Assembly: GCA_023548195.1 (NCBI GenBank)
Contig: JAJHZJ010000014.1
Span: 13,926,718 to 13,990,717 of the forward strand
Origin: Bettongia penicillata ogilbyi
Taxonomy: Eukaryota > Chordata > Mammalia > Diprotodontia > Potoroidae
Direction of reading: 5' to 3'
Length of the DNA: 64,000 nt
Both the position numbers and the translations under genes were made by a program. The notes under the pieces were generated by a model. The model did not search any database, was not told the origin of the DNA, and worked only from the letters and a program-made list of their open reading frames with translations. Below are positions 54,475-64,000 of the stretch, one piece after another. Every line of letters begins with the position of its first letter. The first letter of the stretch is position 1.

Positions 54475-56344
54475 GAATAATTTGTTTCCTTTTAGAATTT
54501 TGTAATTATAAAAATTCACAAAATGGATAGTGTATTAGAATTAGCTTTAGACATGACACCTTATCAACTGTTTTAAACAATGATATTTGTAGTGCTAAAG
54601 TGAGAATTATTACAATTCAACACATTTAATGAGTTTTCTTCAAGGAAATCGACATCTATTTTATATTTTTTTTCCAGCCTGAAATTAAAAATAATGGATA
54701 ATGATGTGGATAGCTTTTCTTATCCAGTTGAATCATATAGGTAGGTGCTTGTTTACATTGGAAATTGACTTTTACAATGTCCCAGATAAACCGTGTGTTA
54801 TTCATTTCTCCTTTAAATTAGTGGTTGCCTTAGTGAAAGCTTTCACTCTTTCTTTTGTAACTTTTGCCACAACTCCTCATTCATAGTTGTTTAAGACATA
54901 TTTTATTCTCAACAATATGCATCCAGCCTTGGGTATCCCAGAAAGATTATTTAGTTTTGTTCATTTTCATTTGATTGCTTTTGAAAACACATGATTTTGT
55001 TAAAGTAATAAAATGGTTGTAAGATGGAATTTAACAGTCTAAACTTAGTTCCCTTGTCCTTTCATAAACTTTACCTTTCCTGAAATCCACTTGTCAATAA
55101 GAAATTATTTCTTTATATCTCTTTCCTATACAGACCAGAATTGTTCCTAACAAAAGATGCATGAATGGGTGGAAACTATATATTAAATGCAAAACTATTT
55201 GTCTAGTTTTCCTTAGGTTGCTGAGTGAAAAGACTAAACTCCTGTCTTTTCCCAAGGTACTCAGATATCCATGAAGTTCCCTCACTTTCTGGCCTTTATA
55301 GAACTGTCAACAGGGAAGGGACCAGAGATGCTAAAATGCCTCTTTGTTTCCAAGGGATGAGTATCAAGTAGACATTTCTGATAAACTTTGAGATTTCTTT
55401 CCTCCCATCTCTCTTATATTAGCCAAATTAACTTCATGTGTGTGGAGGGAAAAGATACTAATGAAAATGAAAGTATCAAAATTTTAAACATGAACAAGTC
55501 AGCAAAACCGTTGTGAAGATAAACTTCTACTAATAAACTACTACTACTGACAAATAGTGTGGCCCAGAAGACACAGGAACTAAGTAACAGGAAAAGATCT
55601 TTAGTCCCAAATTCTTTACATGAATGTAACTGTCCTATATATTTAAAGTTTATTGAAAAATATCAGTAGTGTTGAGTGAAGCTTAAAATTTAATGTAATA
55701 CTCTTCTGTACTTAATATCTTTTCTTCCTTTAGCTCCCCCTATCCTTCTGGAAATTTCAATCAAAATAGTAAATAAGCAAGTTTAAATTTCTTGTTAGAG
55801 GATTTAAAAATATATTTTTGCTTATTTTGGGACCAAGTATGTCTCTGAAATCACATATAGTTACACTGATTCTTTTCAATTGCATTTAGTCAGTAGAAAA
55901 TCTGTATTTGTAATGTATTTATTATAGGGAAGAAGTCTCCTTTTAGCCAGAATAAAAGTAAAGTATGATAAGGAAATAATTTAATTTTTAAATGATGCAC
56001 TTGCTTAGATGTTTTTTAGGTAGAACAATACCACTTAACCTTATGTAATGCTATTGTGTTTATCATTGAATTTTTGATGTTATATTTTATAATTATATCT
56101 TAATCTAATAAGGAGAATGCCATTGCCTGTCTCCTAAGGGTACCATATGATTTCCAGAAACTTTACTTTTCCAGAATTGTGGACAGGAGGACCTCATGTT
56201 GGTATGGAGGGTCTTTTGCATTGCCATTCAATCCCTTTTGCAGAAATACTATTGCTGGAAATGAAAGATAACGCATCTGCAGACTGACTACTTTCTTAGT
56301 TTTAGTGCTGTAAAGGAAATATTTATCACAAATTCTGTAAAATG
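54475..56344. other. Gene-free stretch, nothing recognised
   Basis: AT-rich, with no repeat or ORF that I can assign. Confidence 0.4.
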
Positions 56345-56620
56345 TTGATAGCCACAGAAAAGAATAACAATAAATATTTAATAAATAATTACCCACAAGG
56401 CACTGTTTTATAAGGAATATTAAAAAACCATCAAACAGTTTCTGCCCCTACAGAACCTCATAATCCAATGGAGTATGTTTATGGGACTTGGAGGAATGTA
56501 CACAGAAAATGAAATATGAAGTGATTTGAGCATTAATAACTGAAGGAATTGAGATCTTCACAGGAAGAGGAGACACTTGATCTGAATCTTAAAGATTCTG
56601 AGAGATGGACTTTTACCTAA
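56345..56620 (-). repeat. L2-type 3' UTR, antisense
   Basis: 'aataaatatttaataaataa', 'acaaggcactgttttataag', 'tctgcccctacagaacctca' and 'taatccaatggagta' follow the order of the antisense L2 3' end and UTR. 'gaggagacacttgatctgaa' also fits the older part. Confidence 0.6.
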
Positions 56621-56889
56621 GGGAGAATAATTACCATTGACCAAACCAAAAATTTAGGGTCACCTGAGGAAGCAAATATGCAGGAGTCAACTCTTTTCTA
56701 ATGATATTAAAGGTCTATGTGACAATTAGCAGATATAAATACAAGATAATTACCTAGATGTAATTTGTTAATATCAAAACAAAAGATATAATGAGAAGCA
56801 TATGTCAAGTTGCGACTTAAACAATGAAATCTCCTTTCTTTTGATCTTGGGATGTGTAACAGCACAGGTCCAATAGGAGATAGCCAGCT

Positions 56890-57010
56890 CTATCAGGACC
56901 AAAAGAATGTAAACCCCTTAAAGTGAGAGACTGTTTCAGTTTTGTCTTTGTATCCCTTGGCCAAGCACAATACCTGACACATAGGTACTTAAATATTTGT
57001 TGAATGATAG
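56890..57010 (+). repeat. L2/MIR3-type 3' tail
   Basis: 'tttgtctttgtatcccttgg' (56941-56960), 'ccaagcacaatacctgacac' and 'ttaaatatttgttgaatgat'. Confidence 0.85.
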
Positions 57011-57179
57011 ACTATCAATGCCACCAATACCATCTAATGTTATACTCCAGATTTAATAAAAGCAGTTGGTGCCCTCTGTAAATGTGCCAGTGATAAAAGA
57101 AATATCCTAAAGTCTACCCCACCCAGATTAGGCTAGTTTCTCTAAAAGGAATTAAAATGATCCTTTATTGACTCAGGCT

Positions 57180-57600
57180 GTTGATGTGGTTTCCTGTTTG
57201 CCTGGGTACAAAAGACTGGAGGAACTTCACCTTGGTGCTGATGCAAACAACCATGAGTATCACAGGGATAGAGAAGATGAACTCAGCAAAATCATGGTCT
57301 TTGTTGAATGTACTTCTTGATTAGCCTCTCCTTCATTTGGCTTAGTAAATCTCCTAATGATGAAAATGACTGTACTCCAAATCCACCTGAGGAAATGAAT
57401 TCCTTGATAGTGATAGCTTAAGGAGAGCATCATTGTGGTGCAGCAGGAAGTGTGCTGTCCTTGGAATTTGTTGACCCTTTCCATTGCCCATGATTCCATT
57501 GGGAACCATGGCATGAAGGGCAAAATAGCCAGAATGAAATGGTTTTCCTTGCTTGAATGCTGAGGGCAGGTGGGCTCTCATGACCAAGCCTTGCTACTTC
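57180..57600 (-). pseudogene. Possible frameshifted relic of a membrane-protein-like ORF
   Basis: The minus-strand frame 57523-57260 gives a hydrophobic segment ('FLRWIWSTVIFIIRRFTK') and then 'PNEGEANQEV'. One frame over, 57292-57190 gives a second hydrophobic stretch ('FIFSIPVILMVVCISTKV') ending at a stop. A frameshift near 57290 would join them. I do not recognise the family. It could equally be chance, since AT-rich DNA readily yields hydrophobic frames. Confidence 0.18.
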
Positions 57601-58136
57601 CTCTTATCTTCTCCTCTCACTTCTCCTTCTAAAACTATAAAAAAATTTTTCATGGGTTTCTTTGTTTGGAAACTGGACATTCCTGGGGTGGCAGGTTTGC
57701 TACTCTGTGATCTCAATTAAAGACACTTTATTCCTCAACTCATGGCTTTGATTTATTTTAGGATTTGACACATTTAGAGAAAAAGGAGTTCATTGTCCTC
57801 TTCTGTAAACAAACAAACGAAGAGAGGGATTTGGACTAGTTGACTTCCAAATACTTTCTGGGTCTCAATATATGAACCAATAAATGTCGTCTGAAATTTT
57901 TATGTTCAGTTTGGTCTTTAGGTATGACTCACATGCTTTTTCTCAGTACATAAGGGTGAGAGGTGTAGAGAAACTTAATCTTATTGAAAATGGAAATTTC
58001 ATAGCTTCAATTTTCCCCCCAAACTCCTAACTTCTCCTTTTCTATGCAAAAACAAACAACCACAACAAAAATATTTGTTCTCTTGTAACATTTTTTGGGG
58101 TGGGGAGCGATCAAGGGGAAAAAGGAGAAGCATAAG
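57601..58136. other. Gene-free stretch, nothing recognised
   Basis: No supported feature. Confidence 0.4.
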
Positions 58137-58445
58137 CTTTAGAGAATCACAGAATATCAGACTTGGAAGGAGTGTCTAGCCCATTACTTACTCACATAGG
58201 AATCAAATCCCCTTTTCTATATCCTGTCTATTGTCTATTTTTGCTCCTGAGCAGCTCATTCCATTTTGGATTAATTGATTTCCAAATTTCAATTTGGATT
58301 CAACTGATAGGAAATTTTTCTTTATTATCAAGTAGATAACTATTTCTTTGTATTTTCTTCTATTCATTGCTCCTAGTTTTGCCCTCTGTGGCCAAGCAGA
58401 ACAAGTAAAATCCTTCTACTAGGTCATTTTATAGCCCTATCCATC
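58137..58445 (+). repeat. Old interspersed repeat containing duplicated block, copy 1
   Basis: 'agaatatcagacttggaagg' and 'cagctcattccattttggat', then 'ttgctcctagttttgccctc' and 'tgtggccaagcagaacaagt' (58364-58407). These are successive blocks of an ancient mammalian/amniote repeat. The first 149 bp recur at 59812-59960. Confidence 0.6.
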
Positions 58446-59811
58446 TTAACACTTAAAAAAATTATTTTCATGATGGATTTCTTTCCCAGTAATTCATTGC
58501 CCTGCTAGCATGGAGGCATTGAGATCTTCTGGTAAATATAAAGGAGATTAAAGCATCTTAAAAAATTCTCTTCAAGCACACATGCTTGTATTATTATAAA
58601 CCAGAGCAATAAACTAATGAAGATGATGTTGAGATGCCATTGTTGATTTGTTTTTTCATTATGATGATTATGATAAAGTCAGGCTTTAGTTTTGTTGAAT
58701 TTATATAATTCAGTTAAGGGGTTTGTTTTTAATATTATTCATTTCAGGAAAATTTACTCAGAAAAGAATTAGGCAAAAGGTAAAATGGGTATGTGGAGAA
58801 ATATTGAAAAATTCTATATTTTTCTGGAAATTTTGGTTCATTCTTTCAATCTAGGCAACCTTGAGAACCATGAGAAGTCTCAGATTTATGAGTAGTAGGG
58901 AATCTCACTACTTAATGCCAAGAAGACATGCTGGCTCATTGATTTTGCTTTCTTCCCCCCTTTTTATGACTGGCAAAAATGTGAGTTAAATGTTAATTTT
59001 ATGAAAACATCAGTTTTCCTAAATTGAGACAAAAATATCTGTGCATAGACCTTGCTAAATGAAGTAATGACCTAGGATTACATTTTTGTCTTTATTATTT
59101 ATCTGTTGATCTCAGACTGAATCCTCTCAAGTCCTGCAGTTTCTGCAAAATAGAAAAGTTTAAGCCACTTCAGCATTTCAAGGACTGGCAATTTCATAGC
59201 ATGGGAGTTCCTTTCACTAATGAAGTTTGAGATCCCTCCATACCTTAATATCTGATCTTCATAGACTAGATATCTGTGACTAAATATTCATCACCCTTCA
59301 GCCTACCTTCTACTGACAGATGAGCCTTTCTTCACTTATTTAGACTGATCATCAGATAACATGGATTGTCCTTGAGTACATTTTTGTAGCTATTTCTACT
59401 TGGTATATTCTCAAAGGGACATCGAAATAGTTCATTAATAGAAAATTTTTAGATTTCTAGTGGTTGCTGAATAGTTGATGGTCCTAGCTATCATTTGGTT
59501 GGGCCATTCCCATTGCCTGGTGGGTCAAGTTATCCTTCTGGTTATATAATGACTTATCTTTTCCTTTTTGGTCAGAAATGTTAAACAGAAGTGTCATTGT
59601 CTGACTCAGTTATATATTTGTATGTCTTATCTAGAATGCCAAAGATAAAACATTAGAATTTCAAAATAGTCCTTCAATTTAGTTAGCATTTCCTCAGATT
59701 ATCTGAGGACCAAACTCCCACACCTTCTCTATAATATTACCTCTGTTGCAGTTGCTCTTGGTGAACCCTTAAAATGAATTTATTGCATTAGAACTTCATG
59801 CTACTCCAACT
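58446..59811. other. Gene-free stretch, nothing recognised
   Basis: No supported feature. Confidence 0.4.
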
Positions 59812-59960
59812 CTTTAGAAAATCATAGATTATCAGACTTGGAAAGAGTGTCTAGCCCATTACTTACTCACATAGGAATCAAATCCCCTTTTCTATATCCT
59901 ATCTATTGTCTATTTTTGCTCCTGAGAAGCTCATTCCATTTTGGATTTATTGATTTCCAA
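59812..59960 (+). repeat. 149-bp direct duplicate of 58137-58285, copy 2
   Basis: By hand alignment 142 of 149 positions match with no gaps. Similarity stops abruptly after 'gatttccaa' at both copies. Copy 1 continues with the rest of the repeat family, copy 2 does not. Confidence 0.88.
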
Positions 59961-61689
59961 TGTTTTTGTCTTCCTTTGGAGAGCAATCTCATTACCCCTA
60001 CTTTTTAATGTGGTAATTCACTTCATTTTCTCTTCTCTGAACTCTGTATCAACTCTAGTCTTTGACTTGTTTTCTTTGCATTTTATTATTCCTGAAATAA
60101 GGAACCATGTCTTCTACCTCATCTTCACTGTGATACTTTGACCCTATTCCACCCAAGTCAACTCATATAAAGGAATATGTTTCAAATTTTATTCTAAATT
60201 TCTCTAGGTAGTAGCTCTGGTGGTTTACAAATTGTTAAACAAACAACAAAGATTCCTTGGCCCAGGTTTCTCTTCTCTATTTCTTTAGAGAATAAGACAA
60301 CCCAAAGTTTCTGACTTAGAAAAGGACTGATTCTTCAAAGAGCAGAACTGGAGCCTAACTAGATTCTTTGGCTCATCTGCTTAGTGCACATTAAGAAACT
60401 ATTTTAAGGCATAATATCAGGTAGAAATGAGCAGTAATTTCATGTAAGTATTCCTGGAATATGCACTACCTTTGCTGCTTCCTTTTCATTGTGAAAATGA
60501 AAACCCTAAGCTTTACTATCTTACTCTTTTATTTTGTTTCTACAGGAGATTAGAGAAAAAAAATTGTCTCCTTTTGAAGTTTGTTGATAGAATCTAGTAT
60601 TAGTAAGCTAGCGTTCGGAAGCAGATTTTCCATTCTTTGAAATATGTTATTGCTTTTCTCTGCCAGCATGCTTTCTTGTTATTACATATTCCATCTTGTT
60701 ATTTTTTGGGTACATTGCTAGAAAATACTTGATGTAGAAACAGTAGTTCAGAAACTAAGAAAGCTTTCAAGAAAAAGACTCAGGAAGTGTTGGAAATATT
60801 CCAGAGAGATGGAGTAGCTGGTTCCTACTGCATGCAGAAGATTTTGGTAGGCCCTTGGGGAGATACAAATATTAGATAGGATGGCCCTTATGGAATTTAA
60901 ATCCTATTTTTCATTGCAAATGAAAAGATATTTATGTAAAAGTGTTAAATTTTATGTTCAGTCTCTCACTTGATTTATGGCTTCAGTTATTCAATGGCTT
61001 ATACATTTTTTTTATTACAAATGTTGCACAGAATGGTAACTGAATAATATAGAGGTGATATTTTAAATATTTTTCTTGTCTTACCTAGAATCCTTCATTA
61101 CATCAAGGATCTTAAATTTTTTTAGGTCTCCACCAATTCAAATCCCAACCCTTCTATGCCTTAGTAGATGGTTTCTGTGAGTTGCCATTGCCAACACCTT
61201 CAACTTATCTGATTGAAGACTGAAATACAGTTTTGTTTTTGAACTATATTTGAAGCTTAACAGGTAAAGACCTGTCAGAGTTATGATTAGTTGGTCATTT
61301 TGGAGAATCTGTGGCATAGTGTGGCATTCAAGTACAACAGGAGAGGAGGCAAAGGGTTCCCAAGTAAGTGAATCTGTCTAATGAGATCTTGGCCATAAAA
61401 GCTTTGCCTGCTTTTAAAATATTTCTTGGTGAAGTTGTTTTAGGTTTGGATCATCGGATCACATGAATATAGATTTGGAATTGAAATAAGACCTTAGAAC
61501 TTGACTTTTGTCCCATGGTTAAATCTATTTAAAAACCTGAAAAAAGGAGAACCCTAGAAATGTCACCTTTAAAAAGGTAGATTCCTTTTTTGTTGCGATA
61601 CAATGGTGATAGTTGAGATTGAATGCGTTATTAAAGGAGTTGGCTCACAGACATTTTTTGGTGTTTTAAGTATTCCAGTTCTTTCTTTC
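59961..61689. other. Gene-free stretch, nothing recognised
   Basis: No supported feature. Confidence 0.4.
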
Positions 61690-61752
61690 ATCATCTACAG
61701 ATATTCATTAAATGCCTGCTGTATGATCAGAATTATTAGGTATTGTGATATT
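61690..61752 (-). repeat. L2/MIR3-type 3' tail, antisense
   Basis: 'gatattcattaaatgcctgc' followed by 'tgtatgatcagaattattag'. Confidence 0.6.
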
Positions 61753-62204
61753 TTGAGAAGACTGAAGTAGTAGAAAAATCCAATTAATTCTTCCCTCTAA
61801 GAAGTCAACCAATTATGTTTTGTGAGTGATAGACAAATAGAATGAGGGAAGAAAAATGAAATCTTCATACTACATAACCATGACCTCTTCTTAATGCAGA
61901 AAAAAACCTTAAACTAATGGAAATTCTCACAAGAAAAGAGAACTCTTTCAATTCATGACTGAACTGACTATTTTTTAAAAAGGTTGGAATGGCAGGAAGT
62001 AGGGAAAGGAGAAAAGAAGAAAATTTGTTTCACTTTTAACAAATATTTCAATTCTCCATAATTGCTTCCTTGAGGGCAGTAGGGAAATGGAATAACATGA
62101 ATCAAATAGCTGGGAATGCCTTTTAGCCCATTGTTTAGGTCAAAGTTAAGAGTAAGAGTTGGGAATAGGGCCTTTGCAGGTGAGGAAATTCTATTGATGC
62201 AACT

Positions 62205-62372
62205 TGGCCCGTTCTCTAAAGTTTGTAGTCTTAAACTCTAGAGTTTTCTAGAGCACCGAAAGGCAATGGAACTTGCCCAATGTAACACAGTCAGTATGTT
62301 TCACAGGCAGGATTTAAATCCAGATTTTCCTGGCTTTGAATTTAGTTTTCTATCCACTATGCCATAATTTTT
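62205..62372 (-). repeat. MIR, antisense
   Basis: 'ggaacttgcccaatgtaaca' (62268-62287), 'cacaggcaggatttaaatcc' and 'ttttctatccactatgccat' match antisense MIR. Confidence 0.8.
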
Positions 62373-62609
62373 AATTTCTCTGATAAAGCCTCGCAGTAAC
62401 TAGACCAATGTCTGCCTAATAACTGTTATGATCTATCAGTAAGATAGACTCACTCCAAACTTCTCCACATACATTTTATAATTTATTAGTAGATTCTTTT
62501 GGAAAATTTTGTGCAGTCTATTCTGGTTTTATTTTAGTTATCCTGATGACTATTGAAACTGTGAGTGTTATGCCTGGGTTAAAATCTTGCCTTTGGGAAC
62601 CTAAGGTAG

Positions 62610-62611
<2 letters not shown>

Positions 62612-62650
<39 letters not shown>
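62612..62650. repeat. (GT)n microsatellite
   Basis: 39 bp of pure GT repeat. Confidence 0.95.
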
Positions 62651-62651
<1 letters not shown>

Positions 62652-64000
62652 TGGGGAGGGAGTTGAATTGGAGAGAGATTAATATGACATAGAAACTTTA
62701 AAAATTAATGTAAAAGGTGGGAGAACCAACCATCTTCACTAATCTCTGTAGCCACAGCTATCCAAATGAGTCTGGCTTATTCTGCTGCTGAGTTTTGATT
62801 TCAAGGGACCTAGTTCTTCAGAGCTGGGGTTAAGGCTGGGGAAGGCAAACAACTTCCGCTCTTCAGTATATTTCCAACCCTACTGAGGAACCGTGAGCTT
62901 TCAAGAAATAGCTATTTAAGAGGCTATTTTAAGTGGTTTACTGTTATTGTATAAACCTTCATTTAAAATTGACTATAAAATGTTTCTGAACCTGCCAAAC
63001 AGGCATTAAAATATTTTGCTCCATTTATGCCTATTGTAACATTTGGTTTCTAGAGAGTTCTAAGGAGCTTTAATCAGTAATCTTCAAGTAGGAAGTTATT
63101 CATCTTTATTACCAGTCAGTTCTCAGTGGTGGTCGCAGCAACAATCTTTTTATTGCTTCTGTGTTTAGATGTTCTTTGACATGATAGAAGTCAGCTGCAG
63201 TTCAATGGGCTTGCTATTTGTGCAACTTAATTGCTTGCTTCCTTCAATACATACTCAATTTTTCCTTTTATGAGCAGGGCTGTTGGAAAAAATCAAGCTT
63301 AAGAATATGGCTATTCCCTGTTAATTAACCTCTTTCCCAAACCCATTAGTAAAATAGGTCAAATAGCCAAATGTTGAGTGTTAAGTATACCATTACTAAG
63401 GCATTTCTCATCTGAAAAGTGAATCCTATGTCAGTTAAATGAAAAAGTAATTGGGGTTTGAAACTTTCCTAGAAGAAATTATATATCCTTTTTAGCAGAA
63501 ATGATGTTTCCTGCAACAGTATTGTTTCAAGGTTGAATAAATTATTGTCCCTTTGTATTAAGTGGTTATAGAAACCACCTATAAGTTGAACATGAAAAGA
63601 AATAAAACCTTTCTTACTTTTGTTCTTCTTTAAAAAATGTTTAAATATGGCATTCCTTTTATGTTGTGACTGTGATTCAGAATTCCTAGAGTAACTTGTA
63701 TATGTGAGGATCTGTAAATGTGTGTGATAACTGTAAAATACTCTCATTGAGGGATCTGATTAAAAAAAAGAAAAAATACCCAAAATACCCAAGCTCAAAA
63801 AATCCTTACACTGTCTTGGGTTGATTCTTTTCCATTTCACTGTTGTATTCAGATGGAAAATCACTTTAACCGTGGTGGTGATGAACTGATTGGAACTGTG
63901 CCAGTAGAACAGAAAACATTATGCAGCTATAAAAAAGAAAATTTTGTAGGAAAGAAAGGAAAATGTCAGGGATTGGTTTATGCTTTTGGAGGAGGGAGAC
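62651..64000. other. Gene-free stretch, nothing recognised
   Basis: No supported ORF or repeat. The 92-codon minus-strand frame at 63469-63747 has no recognisable motif. Confidence 0.4.

Overview
This window reads as non-genic nuclear DNA from a mammal, most likely a marsupial. The evidence is the repeat content: LINE-1 fragments, half-LINE-1 (HAL1-type) elements with a K/E-rich L1 ORF1, tRNA-derived CORE/MAR-type SINEs, MIR, and CR1-clade (L2-like) LINE relics. The sequence is AT-rich, with GC-rich islands only in the HAL1 5' UTRs. I found no intact host gene, no tRNA or rRNA gene, no CRISPR array and no prokaryotic features. I could not run a search, so family names rest on recognised motifs and translations.

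Layout. 1-8.5 kb is mostly single-copy sequence with one old repeat, one MIR and a possible conserved non-coding block near 5.1-5.7 kb. 8.5-15.8 kb is a nested stack: an old L1 3' end (L1-alpha) was hit by HAL1-A (+ strand) and by a second L1 3' end (L1-beta), and L1-beta was hit by HAL1-B (- strand). Target-site duplications (TSDs) are readable for both HAL1s and for L1-beta. 15.8-17.3 kb is an antisense L1 ORF2 relic. 18.6-20.8 kb holds an L2-like LINE, two tRNA-type SINEs, a long retroposon and a 108-bp module present twice in opposite orientation. 21.1-29.9 kb holds HAL1-C, -D and -E, all on the - strand and each with its own TSD. 30-39 kb is mostly unassigned, with a MIR, a small hAT-like element and a decayed retroviral gag-like relic that a short L1 tail has split. 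39.3-41.5 kb is a long (CT)n tract next to antisense L1 ORF2. 41.7-45.1 kb has three CR1/L2 relics in alternating orientation, followed by a MIR cluster. 46.6-64 kb is mostly unassigned, with scattered MIR/L2 tails, a second copy of the hAT-like element and a 149-bp direct duplication.

What stands out is the HAL1 cluster. Five copies lie in about 21 kb. Each carries L1 ORF1 (coiled coil, RRM-like and C-terminal RNA-binding domains) or part of it, a long polypurine 3' UTR and an L1-like 3' terminus, and none has ORF2. The three copies that keep a 5' UTR upstream of ORF1 carry one, two or three copies of a ~71-bp monomer there. HAL1-A and HAL1-B, inserted independently in opposite orientation, share a nonsense codon and a stretch of about 560 bp with no difference I could find, while their flanks differ by about 7%. 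That pattern suggests gene conversion between inverted repeats. All ORF1 copies are broken, so activity here would have depended on proteins supplied from elsewhere.
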